Both the position numbers and the translations under genes were made by a program. DNA of 64,000 nucleotides from Aliiroseovarius crassostreae (lineage in GTDB: Bacteria > Pseudomonadota > Alphaproteobacteria > Rhodobacterales > Rhodobacteraceae): the NCBI RefSeq assembly GCF_001307765.1, contig NZ_LKBA01000004.1, positions 744,001-808,000 on the forward strand, given 5' to 3'. Position 1 is the stretch's first letter. Each line of letters begins with the position of its first letter. The notes beneath the pieces are model-generated. The model searched no databases. It had not been told where the DNA came from and saw only the letters and a program-made list of their open reading frames with translations. Positions 1 to 7,686 of the stretch are shown here, one piece after another.

Positions 1-2
1 GG

Positions 3-389
3 ATCATCTGGTCGGTGGACAACCGCACTGCGGGCTATCGCCTGTGTGGCGATGGCAGCAAGGCAATCCGTGTGGAATGCCGCATTCCGGGATCTGACAT
101 GAACCCCTATCTGGCGATGGCGGGGATGCTGGCTGCGGGTATTGCCGGGATCGAGGAAGGGCTTGAGCTGCAGGCCCCCACGGTGGGCGATGTCTATCAG
201 GGGGAGACGGGCATGATCCCGGGCAACCTGCGTGCGGCCCGCGATGCGCTGCATGGCTCTGCGATGCTGCGCGCTGCGATGGGGGATGAGGCGGTGGATC
301 ACTATGTGCGTGCCGCTGAGGTCGAGATCGAGGATTTTGAACGTGTTGTGACCGATTACGAGGTGGCGCGCGGTTTCGAACGGGCGTGA
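3..389 (+). CDS. Glutamine synthetase family protein, C-terminal part (gamma-glutamyl-amine ligase type)
   Basis: The reading frame is open from the window edge and ends at TGA 387-389, so only about the last 128 residues are present. WSVDNRTAGYR near the start and ECRIPGSDMNPYLAMAG match the C-terminal half of the glutamine synthetase catalytic domain, where the arginine in DNRT lies in the active site. The divergent form of these motifs and the following aldehyde and iron alcohol dehydrogenase genes suggest a GlnA-like ligase that couples glutamate to an amine or amino alcohol, as PuuA and IpuC do, rather than the housekeeping enzyme. The family is certain; the substrate is inferred from context. 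Confidence 0.88.
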   Translation: MIWSVDNRTAGYRLCGDGSKAIRVECRIPGSDMNPYLAMAGMLAAGIAGIEEGLELQAPTVGDVYQGETGMIPGNLRAARDALHGSAMLRAAMGDEAVDHYVRAAEVEIEDFERVVTDYEVARGFERA

Positions 390-403
390 TCCGGTAATGG
401 AGT

Positions 404-460
404 TTTGGGGGCGCTGCCCCCGCCTTCGGCCCCCCCGGGATATTTTTGACCAGAAAATGA
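404..460 (+). repeat. Intergenic box with CCGGGATATTTTTGACCAGAA core
   Basis: A GC-rich segment (404-440) is followed by GGGATATTTTTGACCAGAAAA. The same layout, a GC-rich stretch, then GGAGTATTTTTG, then CAAGAAGAA, recurs at 20015-20061, 47165-47194 and, inverted, 47355-47391. From memory such boxes are common 3' of genes in Rhodobacterales. Here it lies directly after the glutamine-synthetase-like gene. Function unknown. Confidence 0.5.
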
Positions 461-512
461 GGTCAGGGATGTCAGGGTTAACGGGGGCGCTGTTTCTGAA
501 GATGAGGATAAG

Positions 513-1895
513 ATGTCACAGACATTGAAATGTATCTCGCCGATTGATGGATCGGTGTTTGCCGAGCGCGATGTGCTGTCGCGGGACGAGGCCTTTGCGG
601 CGACGGCGCGCGCGCGCGCGGCCCAGGCGGCCTGGGCCGCACGGCCCTTGGCTGAGCGCGCGCAGCTTGTGATGGCAGGTGTTGCCGCGGTTGGTGCGAT
701 GAATGACGAGATCGTGCCAGAGCTTGCGCATATGATGGGGCGTCCGGTCCGCTATGGCGGTGAGTTCGGTGGCTTTAATGAGCGTGCCGGTCACATGGCG
801 TCGATTGCGGCAGAGGCGCTGGCCGATATTGCGGTGGGCGAGGACGAGACGTTCAAGCGCTATATCAAGCGCGTGCCGCATGGGGTGGTTTTTGTGGTGG
901 CCCCCTGGAACTATCCCTACATGACGGCCATCAACACGGTGGCGCCGGCGCTGATTGCCGGCAATACGGTTGTGCTGAAACACGCCACCCAGACCTTGCT
1001 GGTGGGCGAGCGTATGGCGGCAGCCTTCCATGCGGCGGGCCTTCCCGAGGATGTGTTTCAGAATGTGTTCCTCTCACATGATGTGACCAATGATCTGATC
1101 GCGGGCAACGCGTTTGACTTTGTGAATTTCACCGGGTCCGTGGGCGGCGGTCAGGCGATGGAGCGCGCGGCGGCAGGCACGTTCACCGGGGTTGGCACCG
1201 AGCTGGGGGGCAAGGATCCGGGCTATGTCATGGAGGACGCCGATCTGGACGCGGCGGTGGATACGCTGATCGATGGTGCGATGTTCAATGCGGGCCAGTG
1301 CTGCTGCGGGATCGAACGGATCTATGTGCATGAGAGCCTATATGACGATTTTGTCGCCAAGGCGGTTGAGATCGTGAAAGGCTATAAGCTGGGCAACCCG
1401 CTCGACCCGGAAACCACGATGGGGCCGATGGCCAATGTGCGCTTTGCCGATGAGGTGCGCGCACAGATTTCCGAGGCGCTGGCCGAGGGGGCCGTGGCCC
1501 ATATCGACAGTTTTGCCGAGGATGACGGGGGCGCGTATCTGACCCCGCAGATCCTGACCAATGTGACCCATGACATGCGGGTGATGCGGGACGAGAGCTT
1601 TGGTCCTGTGGTGGGCATTATGAAGGTCTCGTCCGATGACGAGGCGATTGCCTTGATTAATGACAGTGAATTTGGCCTGACCGCAAGCCTCTGGACCGGT
1701 GATCTGGATCGTGCCGCCCGTGTGGGGGATCAGGTCGAGACCGGCACCGTCTTCATGAACCGGGCCGATTATCTTGATCCCGGCCTGTGCTGGACCGGCT
1801 GCAAGAACACCGGGCGCGGTGGCGGCCTGTCCGTGATCGGTTTTCACAATCTGACTCGCCCGAAAAGCTATCACCTGAAGAAGGTGACCGCGTAA
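513..1895 (+). CDS. Aldehyde dehydrogenase family protein
   Basis: A 460-residue NAD(P)-dependent aldehyde dehydrogenase. Visible motifs in order: APWNYPY (cofactor-binding loop), FTGSVGGG (Rossmann GxxxxG), ELGGKDP with the catalytic glutamate, GQCCCGIER with the catalytic cysteine, and ESFGPVVGI near the end. The ATG at 513 follows GAGGATAAG. It lies between a glutamine-synthetase-like ligase and an iron alcohol dehydrogenase. That order suggests it oxidises the gamma-glutamyl amino aldehyde produced by the alcohol dehydrogenase to the acid. The role is inferred from context; the enzyme class is clear. Confidence 0.9.
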   Translation: MSQTLKCISPIDGSVFAERDVLSRDEAFAATARARAAQAAWAARPLAERAQLVMAGVAAVGAMNDEIVPELAHMMGRPVRYGGEFGGFNERAGHMASIAAEALADIAVGEDETFKRYIKRVPHGVVFVVAPWNYPYMTAINTVAPALIAGNTVVLKHATQTLLVGERMAAAFHAAGLPEDVFQNVFLSHDVTNDLIAGNAFDFVNFTGSVGGGQAMERAAAGTFTGVGTELGGKDPGYVMEDADLDAAVDTLIDGAMFNAGQCCCGIERIYVHESLYDDFVAKAVEIVKGYKLGNPLDPETTMGPMANVRFADEVRAQISEALAEGAVAHIDSFAEDDGGAYLTPQILTNVTHDMRVMRDESFGPVVGIMKVSSDDEAIALINDSEFGLTASLWTGDLDRAARVGDQVETGTVFMNRADYLDPGLCWTGCKNTGRGGGLSVIGFHNLTRPKSYHLKKVTA

Positions 1896-1918
1896 GGGGG
1901 ACAGCCTGCCCCCCTTTT
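1896..1918 (+). terminator. Possible terminator or attenuator after the aldehyde dehydrogenase
   Basis: Directly after the TAA stop, GGGGG (1896-1900) can pair with CCCCC (1909-1914) around a short loop and is followed by TTTTCC. The stem is short but all G-C. It could reduce read-through into the downstream alcohol dehydrogenase gene. Confidence 0.45.
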
Positions 1919-1949
1919 CCTGACATTCCCCATGGGGGGGCGGGCATCC

Positions 1950-1996
1950 AAAGCGTTTCTGCTTGTTGTTGGGGCACAATAATACGTGGAAACGCC
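1950..1996. repeat. Diverged copy of the AAAGCGTTTC palindrome family
   Basis: AAAGCGTTTC (1950-1959) is followed about 30 bp later by GGAAACGCC (1988-1996), the spacing and half-site sequence of the better copies at 15905-15955 and 62534-62582. This copy lies between two tandem genes, unlike most members, which sit between convergent genes. Confidence 0.4.
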
Positions 1997-2073
1997 CACG
2001 CCATTTCGTGCGTTTTGAGTTCATGCTGTTACGCAACCCAATCTCGAAACGCTTCAATTATGAGGATATGAAG

Positions 2074-3219
2074 ATGCAACTCGTTGGAAACTGGTCCTAT
2101 CCGACCGCGGTGAAATTCGGTGCAGGCCGGATCCGGGAACTGCCTGAGGCCTGTGCGCAGGCGGGGATCAAACGCCCGCTTCTGGTGACAGATAAGGGGC
2201 TTGCCGATCTGCCGATCACTCAGGCGACGCTGGATATCATGGAGGCCGCTGGCCTGGGGCGCGGCATGTTCAGCGATGTGGACCCGAACCCGTCCGAGAT
2301 CAACCTGCATGCAGGCGTTGAGGCCTATAAGGCCGGCGGTCATGACGGGGTGATTGCCTTTGGCGGTGGCTCGGGTCTGGATCTGGGCAAGATGGTGGCG
2401 TTTTACGCGGGACAAACCCGCCCGATCTGGGATTTCGAGGACATTGGCGATTGGTGGACGCGGGCGGATGCGGATGCGATTGCTCCGATCATCGCGGTGC
2501 CAACCACGGCGGGAACCGGGTCGGAAGTGGGGCGCGCGTCGATCATCACCAACTCGCTCACCCATGAGAAAAAAATCATCTTCCACCCGAAAGTCCTGCC
2601 CAGCGTGGTGATCGCGGATCCCGAACTGACCGTGGGGATGCCGAAATTCATCACGGCTGGCACTGGTCTGGATGCGTTTGCCCATTGCGTCGAGGCGTTC
2701 TCGTCCCCGCATTACCACCCGATGTCGCAGGGCATCGCGATTGAGGGGATGCGTCTGGTGATCGACTATCTGCCGCGCGCTTATGCAGATGGCACCGACC
2801 TTGAAGCACGGGCACATATGATGTCCGCGGCAGCCATGGGGGCGACGGCGTTTCAGAAAGGGCTGGGTGCGATCCATGCGCTGTCCCATCCGGTTGGCGC
2901 GATTTTCAACACCCATCACGGCACCACGAATGCGGTCTGTATGCCTGCGGTTCTTGAATTAAATGCGGCCGAGATCGCGGATCGTTTCGACCGGGTGGCG
3001 GGGTATCTGGGGGTCAATGGCGGCTTCAAGGGGTTCCAGAGCTTTGTGCAGGAGTTCAACGACAGTTTCGAAATCCCGCGCAAACTGTCCGAGATGGGCG
3101 TGAGCACGGACCAGATGGATGCGCTGGTGGAAGGCGCCATCAAAGATCCGAGCTGCGGCGGCAACCCCGTCGAACTGACCCGCGAAAACCTGCGGACCCT
3201 GTTTGACGCGGTGATCTGA
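2074..3219 (+). CDS. Iron-containing alcohol dehydrogenase
   Basis: Group III metal-dependent alcohol dehydrogenase, about 381 residues. GGGSGLDLGK is the NAD(P)-binding loop, TTAGTGSEV follows it, and the metal ligands are in the stretches GTGLDAFAHCVEA, AIHALSHPVGA and FNTHHGTTNA. The start at 2074 (MQLVGNWSYP) is preferred because AGGA at 2063-2066 is a properly spaced ribosome site for it; an in-frame ATG at 2068 is too close, and the frame runs open further upstream. It probably acts with the preceding ligase and aldehyde dehydrogenase, oxidising the hydroxyl of a gamma-glutamylated amino alcohol. The substrate is inferred. Confidence 0.88.
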   Translation: MQLVGNWSYPTAVKFGAGRIRELPEACAQAGIKRPLLVTDKGLADLPITQATLDIMEAAGLGRGMFSDVDPNPSEINLHAGVEAYKAGGHDGVIAFGGGSGLDLGKMVAFYAGQTRPIWDFEDIGDWWTRADADAIAPIIAVPTTAGTGSEVGRASIITNSLTHEKKIIFHPKVLPSVVIADPELTVGMPKFITAGTGLDAFAHCVEAFSSPHYHPMSQGIAIEGMRLVIDYLPRAYADGTDLEARAHMMSAAAMGATAFQKGLGAIHALSHPVGAIFNTHHGTTNAVCMPAVLELNAAEIADRFDRVAGYLGVNGGFKGFQSFVQEFNDSFEIPRKLSEMGVSTDQMDALVEGAIKDPSCGGNPVELTRENLRTLFDAVI

Positions 3220-3222
3220 TCC

Positions 3223-3268
3223 AAAGTGTTTCGGGGCAGGCTTGAAACATATGTTTGTCCCGAAACGT
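3223..3268. repeat. AAAGCGTTTCGG palindrome, copy at 3.2 kb
   Basis: AAAGTGTTTCGGG at the left and CCCGAAACGT at the right form an inverted repeat around a core with CATATG. It sits between the convergent 3' ends of the alcohol dehydrogenase and the histidine kinase and could serve as a bidirectional terminator. A further half-site, AGCGTTTCG, follows at 3291. Confidence 0.7.
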
Positions 3269-3348
3269 CCACGATAGGGATGCTTCTTACAGCGTTTCGA
3301 CATTGCCCTGCCGAAGGTCAAAGTCGGAACCTTTGAGGGGCAAAAGGC

Positions 3349-6300
3349 TCAGACAGCGCGCTTGTCCTGTTGCAACTTGCTTTGCAATGCCTTGGCGAGG
3401 TTGGAAATCTTGAAAGGTTTTTGCAGCAGGATCTCATTTGTCGCCCCGTGCCCTTCTTTTTCCAAGATGCTCGCGGGATAGCCGGACATGTAAATCACCT
3501 TCATGTCCGGTCGATGCTCCAAAACCTCTGCCACAAAGGCCGGGCCGCTGGTGCCGCCGGGCAGCACGACGTCTGAAAGGATCAGGTCAATTCCGGGATC
3601 GCGTGCCAGCTGTCGGCGCGCGGCCTGGGCATGTTCGGCCGGTGTCACGGCATATCCCAGCTTGTGCAGCATCTGTTCGGTGAGGTGGCGCAGCGCGGGA
3701 TCGTCTTCGATCAGCAGGATATGCTCCCCGCGACCGCTGGGCCGGGATGAGGGGATCGGACGCGATTGAGGGGCAGTGTCCGGGGATTGCGGTGCGCGCG
3801 GCAGGTAGAGGTCAATAGTGGTGCCGTGACCTTCCCGGCTGGAAATCACCACCTGACCGCCGGATTGTTGGGCAAAGCCCATGACCATCGACAGGCCCAG
3901 CCCGCTGCCCTTGCCAACCCCCTTGGTGGTGAAAAACGGCTCGCAGGCATGTTTTATCACCTCTTGCGACATGCCTGTCCCGGTATCCGTGACCCGGATC
4001 ACCACGTAATCACCGGGCTCCAATGTCAGCTCTTTCTCGTCTGGTGGGGCGTCAAAATGGCGATTGAAACAGTCGATCGTCAATTTGCCCCCGTCCGGCA
4101 TCGCGTCCCGCGCATTGAGCACAAGGTTCAGCACCGCGTTTTCGATCTGTCCGGGGTCGGCAAAGGCAGGCCATGCCTCATCATTTGTGGGCAGGTGAAG
4201 GTCAATGGTGGCGCCAAGCGTAGGGGTGAGCAATCCCGGCAGCCCGTCAAGCAGCGCGGGCAGGTCCACCCGTTTGGGGCGCAGGGGCTGGCGCATGGAA
4301 AAGGCCAGCAGGCGCTGGGTCAGCTCGGCCCCCCGGCTTGCGGCGCGGATTGTGGCCTCAACCAGCGGGGCGACCGCGGGCGCAGGGCTTTGCTCGCCGA
4401 TCAATTCGGCATTGCCCATGATCACGGTCAGAAGGTTGTTGAAGTCATGGGCCACACCGCCGGTCAGCTGGCCAATCGCATCCATCTTGCGCGACTGGTG
4501 CAGCTCTTCCTCAAGCTCGATCCGTTCGGTGATATCGGTCAGAACACCGGTTGATCGCACCGCCCGGCCGGTGCCATCGGCAACCGCCTGTCCGCGCGCC
4601 AGGAACCAGCGATAGGCGCCTGTCCTTGTGCGGAACCGGTGTTCGTTGGAAAAGATCTGTCCGGGGGCGTTTATGTGGTCGGCCTGTCTGGCCCGATATG
4701 CGGCCAGATCATCCGGATGCAGCAAAGATGAAAGGGAGTTTCGCTTGATTTCCTCGAACTCTTCATGGGAATAGCCAAGGCTTTTGGCAAATCCGGGGGA
4801 GGTGTAAAGCCTGTCCTCCAGAAGATCCCAATCCCAGATCGACACTTGCTGAACCGCAAGGGCATAACGTTCCTGGCTGGCGCGCAGGGCATCTTCATAG
4901 CGCCGCTGTTCGGTGACATCCTGCGCAATGGTCACAATGGCCCCCCCCGCGATATGCTGGTCGCGGATATTCAGGATGGTTCCGTCATTTCGGGTCACTT
5001 CGATCGCGGGGGCATCAGGCTGTGAACGTGTGGCCAGACGGGTCGCAAGGAACCTGTCCTCGTGCTGTGTTTCGGTTGGTATGTACCCCTGTTTGATCGC
5101 TGCCCGCACAAAGTCCGAATAAGTGGTGCCGGGGGTGATGGCGGCCGGGATGGCGCTGTGCATGTCGCGAAATTTCCGGTTCGCCAGAACCAGCCGGTCT
5201 TTACTGTCCCACAGGCTGAACAGCTCGTTGCTGTCCTCCACACTATTGGCCAGAAGATCGGCGGCCTCGCGGGCTTTTTCTTCACTGAAAACCTGTTCGG
5301 TGATGTCCGTCGCCACGCCGCGATAGCCGCAAAACCCTCCCGCGTCATCCCGCACCGGAACCCCCGAGACCCGGAGCCATTTGGTTTCACCGCCCACATC
5401 GACATAAAAGTCGAAATTCTTAAAAGGGCGTCGGGTGTTCAGATCCGTGGTCAGCGCGTCCCATTTTGGATGATCATCAGCCGGGTTGCGCAGGGTGATC
5501 GGATCCATCCCGAGAATGTCGCTGGGCGCCTGATCCAGAAAACGCGCCAGACCGTCCGATGCCCAGAGCAGGCGCAGGTTTCTGTCCAGTTCCCAAAACC
5601 AGTCCGAGCTGGCCATGGCAAAGTCCTGAAACCGGTTCTGGCTTTCACGCAGTGACAATTGGCGCTCGATCACCAAGCGACTGAGAAAACCGGTCACCCC
5701 GGACAACAGCAGCCCCACAACAAGGGCAAGGACATTCTGGCGCTGGGTCAGGATCGTGCTGATGGACGCGGATGGGCTGACGTGAACCTGCCAGACACGG
5801 TTGGCCAGCTGGATGTCACGGGTGGCCACCGGCGCGTTCTTTCCGGGGCGGACGGAGGAGGAGAAGACCTCGGTTTCCCCATCAAAGACGCGAATGGCAT
5901 AGGCCGCGCCCTCGTCCCCTCCAAGAGCGGTCTGCACAAGGGGGGTGGTGCGAAAGACCAGGTTGAGAAAGCCGATCACGGCGTCGGCGTCCTGAACCGG
6001 GATATAGGCCGCAACCCCTTGTCCGCCTTGGGCCAGTTCAAGGGGGGGGGTGACCTGAAGCTGCCCAGTTTCCCGTGCCGCTTCCAATGCAGCCCGCGGC
6101 AATGGCAAGGACCGCAGATCAAGCCCCAAGGCGGCGTGATTGCCCTCCAGCGGCGTGACAAAGCGGATAACCCCATCCGGATCCACCCAGTTCAGCGCCT
6201 GTGTTTCCTGAAACATTAGGTGGTAAAGATCGGTCTCAACCTGAAAGGCGAAACTGTCAACCGAGCTGTGTTGGCGGAACTGGCGGGCCAGCAGCCCAAC

Positions 6301-6495
6301 CGTGTCAAACCGCGCCGACACATGGGTCTGAAGGCGGGCGGCAAAATTGGCGCTGGCGATCCGGGTTTCTTCGAGTTGCTGATGTTTTTGTGTTTCCCGG
6401 TGCGACAGGTAAAAGGCGGCCAGCGTGACAAAGGTTGCCAGCGCGACGCAAAGCGGCACGAGTAACCGGGAACTCGGTGGGGCAAATTTGACCAA
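3349..6495 (-). CDS. Hybrid sensor histidine kinase with CHASE-like and three PAS domains plus receiver
   Basis: A 1048-residue membrane sensor. Residues 9-30 are a first membrane helix, about 45-245 a periplasmic CHASE-like sensor region, and 254-275 a second helix. PAS domains cover about 285-400, 415-530 and 540-660. The H-box is GGVAHDFNNLL with phospho-accepting His683. The N-box is NLVLNARDAMPDGG (790s), and G-boxes are at VTDTGTG and GSGLGLS. A C-terminal receiver (924-1040) has acidic pair DD near 931, phospho-accepting Asp975 in LSDVVLP and Lys1027 in QKPF. No response regulator or phosphotransfer gene is adjacent, so its output partner is unknown. Confidence 0.93.
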   Translation of the reverse strand: MVKFAPPSSRLLVPLCVALATFVTLAAFYLSHRETQKHQQLEETRIASANFAARLQTHVSARFDTVGLLARQFRQHSSVDSFAFQVETDLYHLMFQETQALNWVDPDGVIRFVTPLEGNHAALGLDLRSLPLPRAALEAARETGQLQVTPPLELAQGGQGVAAYIPVQDADAVIGFLNLVFRTTPLVQTALGGDEGAAYAIRVFDGETEVFSSSVRPGKNAPVATRDIQLANRVWQVHVSPSASISTILTQRQNVLALVVGLLLSGVTGFLSRLVIERQLSLRESQNRFQDFAMASSDWFWELDRNLRLLWASDGLARFLDQAPSDILGMDPITLRNPADDHPKWDALTTDLNTRRPFKNFDFYVDVGGETKWLRVSGVPVRDDAGGFCGYRGVATDITEQVFSEEKAREAADLLANSVEDSNELFSLWDSKDRLVLANRKFRDMHSAIPAAITPGTTYSDFVRAAIKQGYIPTETQHEDRFLATRLATRSQPDAPAIEVTRNDGTILNIRDQHIAGGAIVTIAQDVTEQRRYEDALRASQERYALAVQQVSIWDWDLLEDRLYTSPGFAKSLGYSHEEFEEIKRNSLSSLLHPDDLAAYRARQADHINAPGQIFSNEHRFRTRTGAYRWFLARGQAVADGTGRAVRSTGVLTDITERIELEEELHQSRKMDAIGQLTGGVAHDFNNLLTVIMGNAELIGEQSPAPAVAPLVEATIRAASRGAELTQRLLAFSMRQPLRPKRVDLPALLDGLPGLLTPTLGATIDLHLPTNDEAWPAFADPGQIENAVLNLVLNARDAMPDGGKLTIDCFNRHFDAPPDEKELTLEPGDYVVIRVTDTGTGMSQEVIKHACEPFFTTKGVGKGSGLGLSMVMGFAQQSGGQVVISSREGHGTTIDLYLPRAPQSPDTAPQSRPIPSSRPSGRGEHILLIEDDPALRHLTEQMLHKLGYAVTPAEHAQAARRQLARDPGIDLILSDVVLPGGTSGPAFVAEVLEHRPDMKVIYMSGYPASILEKEGHGATNEILLQKPFKISNLAKALQSKLQQDKRAV

Positions 6496-6642
6496 AGGCT
6501 TACCTGAAACTCTATTGAAAAACCAACTTCAAGTAGAAAGAAGCTTTTTGTCTGCGTCAACTATTTCGCACGACACCTCGATATTTAGCCCTCAGAGGTT
6601 AACTTTAAGTTGAATTAAGCTCAGGAGGCCCTGAGGGAAAGT

Positions 6643-7686
6643 TTACCCACAGACACGGGTGCGCTGATCCTCTTGTCCCATCGACAGCACCACCGGCGCC
6701 GCGGCCTGTCGCGCCTTGAAATCCGCCTTGTTCTGCAATCCGCGCCAGGTCTGCCGCACCAGCGATTGCGCCACCGCGCCGCCCAATGTGGTGCCGGGGC
6801 CCAGCAGGATGAACAGATCCGGCATGAACTCGCGCGCGGCCACCCGAAGCGCCGTGGTGAAATCATAGGGGGCAACCACCTGGTGGCCCAGAGTGTAGCT
6901 GCGCAACGCGTGCAAATCGGTGGCCCGCGGATGCCAGATCTTGCCGCGCCCATCAATCAGCGGCAGGTTGGGCCGGGCAAACAGATCCTGCCCCAGCCGG
7001 GCGCGCCCCTCAGCCGCCACCGGTTCCTGCATGGCCGTGTGAAAGCCTGCATGCCCCGGCAAGCGCATCGGAAAACGCCCTTGTGTCACGGGCATTTCAG
7101 CCTCGAACGCCGCCAGCCCTTCGGTATTTCCTGCAAGGACCAGCATGCCCCCCAGATCAATCGAAAGGGTCAGGATATGGCCGGGGCGGGCGGTGATCTC
7201 GGACATCGTGGCCTCGATCCTCGCGCGTTCACCGGGGATCTCTGCCCAGGTCTCATCCACAAACGGATAAATCAGCTGCCCGCCGATCATGTGTTCATGC
7301 ATGAGCGTGCCCATGGTGTTGACCACTTCCAGCCCGGCGATCTGATCCAGCACCCCCGCACAGGCCAGCGCGATATACCAGCCCATCGAGTTGCCGGTGA
7401 CGCCCAGAATATCAATCCTGTCGCGGTCGATTGACAGGAAATCCGCAACTGCACAGGCATGGATGAGGCCCGACGCGTTGTCGCCCCGCGTATGGCGGGC
7501 CCCGGAAAATCGCGCTGCCCCATCCAGTGCGGAGAGCGGCTCCTGCCCCTGGCTCAACCGATAGGCATCAAACCCGGCCATCAGATCGGATTTCTCCGCG
7601 TGATGGCGCGCAAAATAGCCCAGCTCATCGCGGTTATAAGTGCCGCGCCCGGGGGCGACGACAATGGCGGTTTGCTTCCGTGTCAT
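6643..7686 (-). CDS. FabD-like acyltransferase without the malonyl-binding arginine
   Basis: A 347-residue protein with the alpha/beta acyltransferase fold of malonyl-CoA:ACP transacylases. The nucleophile elbow is GNSMGWY (Ser100) and the catalytic histidine is in GFHTAMQEP (His216). The family usually has an arginine in a ...RGxLM stretch that binds the malonyl carboxylate; here the stretch reads NTMGTLM with Met125, so a non-carboxylated acyl donor is more likely. The start at 7686 is chosen because its ATGA overlaps the stop of the upstream E1 gene; an earlier in-frame start at 7698 lies inside E1. It is translationally coupled to E1, suggesting that it handles an acyl group linked to that enzyme. 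Confidence 0.8.
   Translation of the reverse strand: MTRKQTAIVVAPGRGTYNRDELGYFARHHAEKSDLMAGFDAYRLSQGQEPLSALDGAARFSGARHTRGDNASGLIHACAVADFLSIDRDRIDILGVTGNSMGWYIALACAGVLDQIAGLEVVNTMGTLMHEHMIGGQLIYPFVDETWAEIPGERARIEATMSEITARPGHILTLSIDLGGMLVLAGNTEGLAAFEAEMPVTQGRFPMRLPGHAGFHTAMQEPVAAEGRARLGQDLFARPNLPLIDGRGKIWHPRATDLHALRSYTLGHQVVAPYDFTTALRVAAREFMPDLFILLGPGTTLGGAVAQSLVRQTWRGLQNKADFKARQAAAPVVLSMGQEDQRTRVCG

Noticed and set aside
6620-6635. CTCAGG-AGGC-CCTGAG hairpin as terminator of the acyltransferase gene
   Set aside because: The 6-bp stem has no T-run on the relevant strand.
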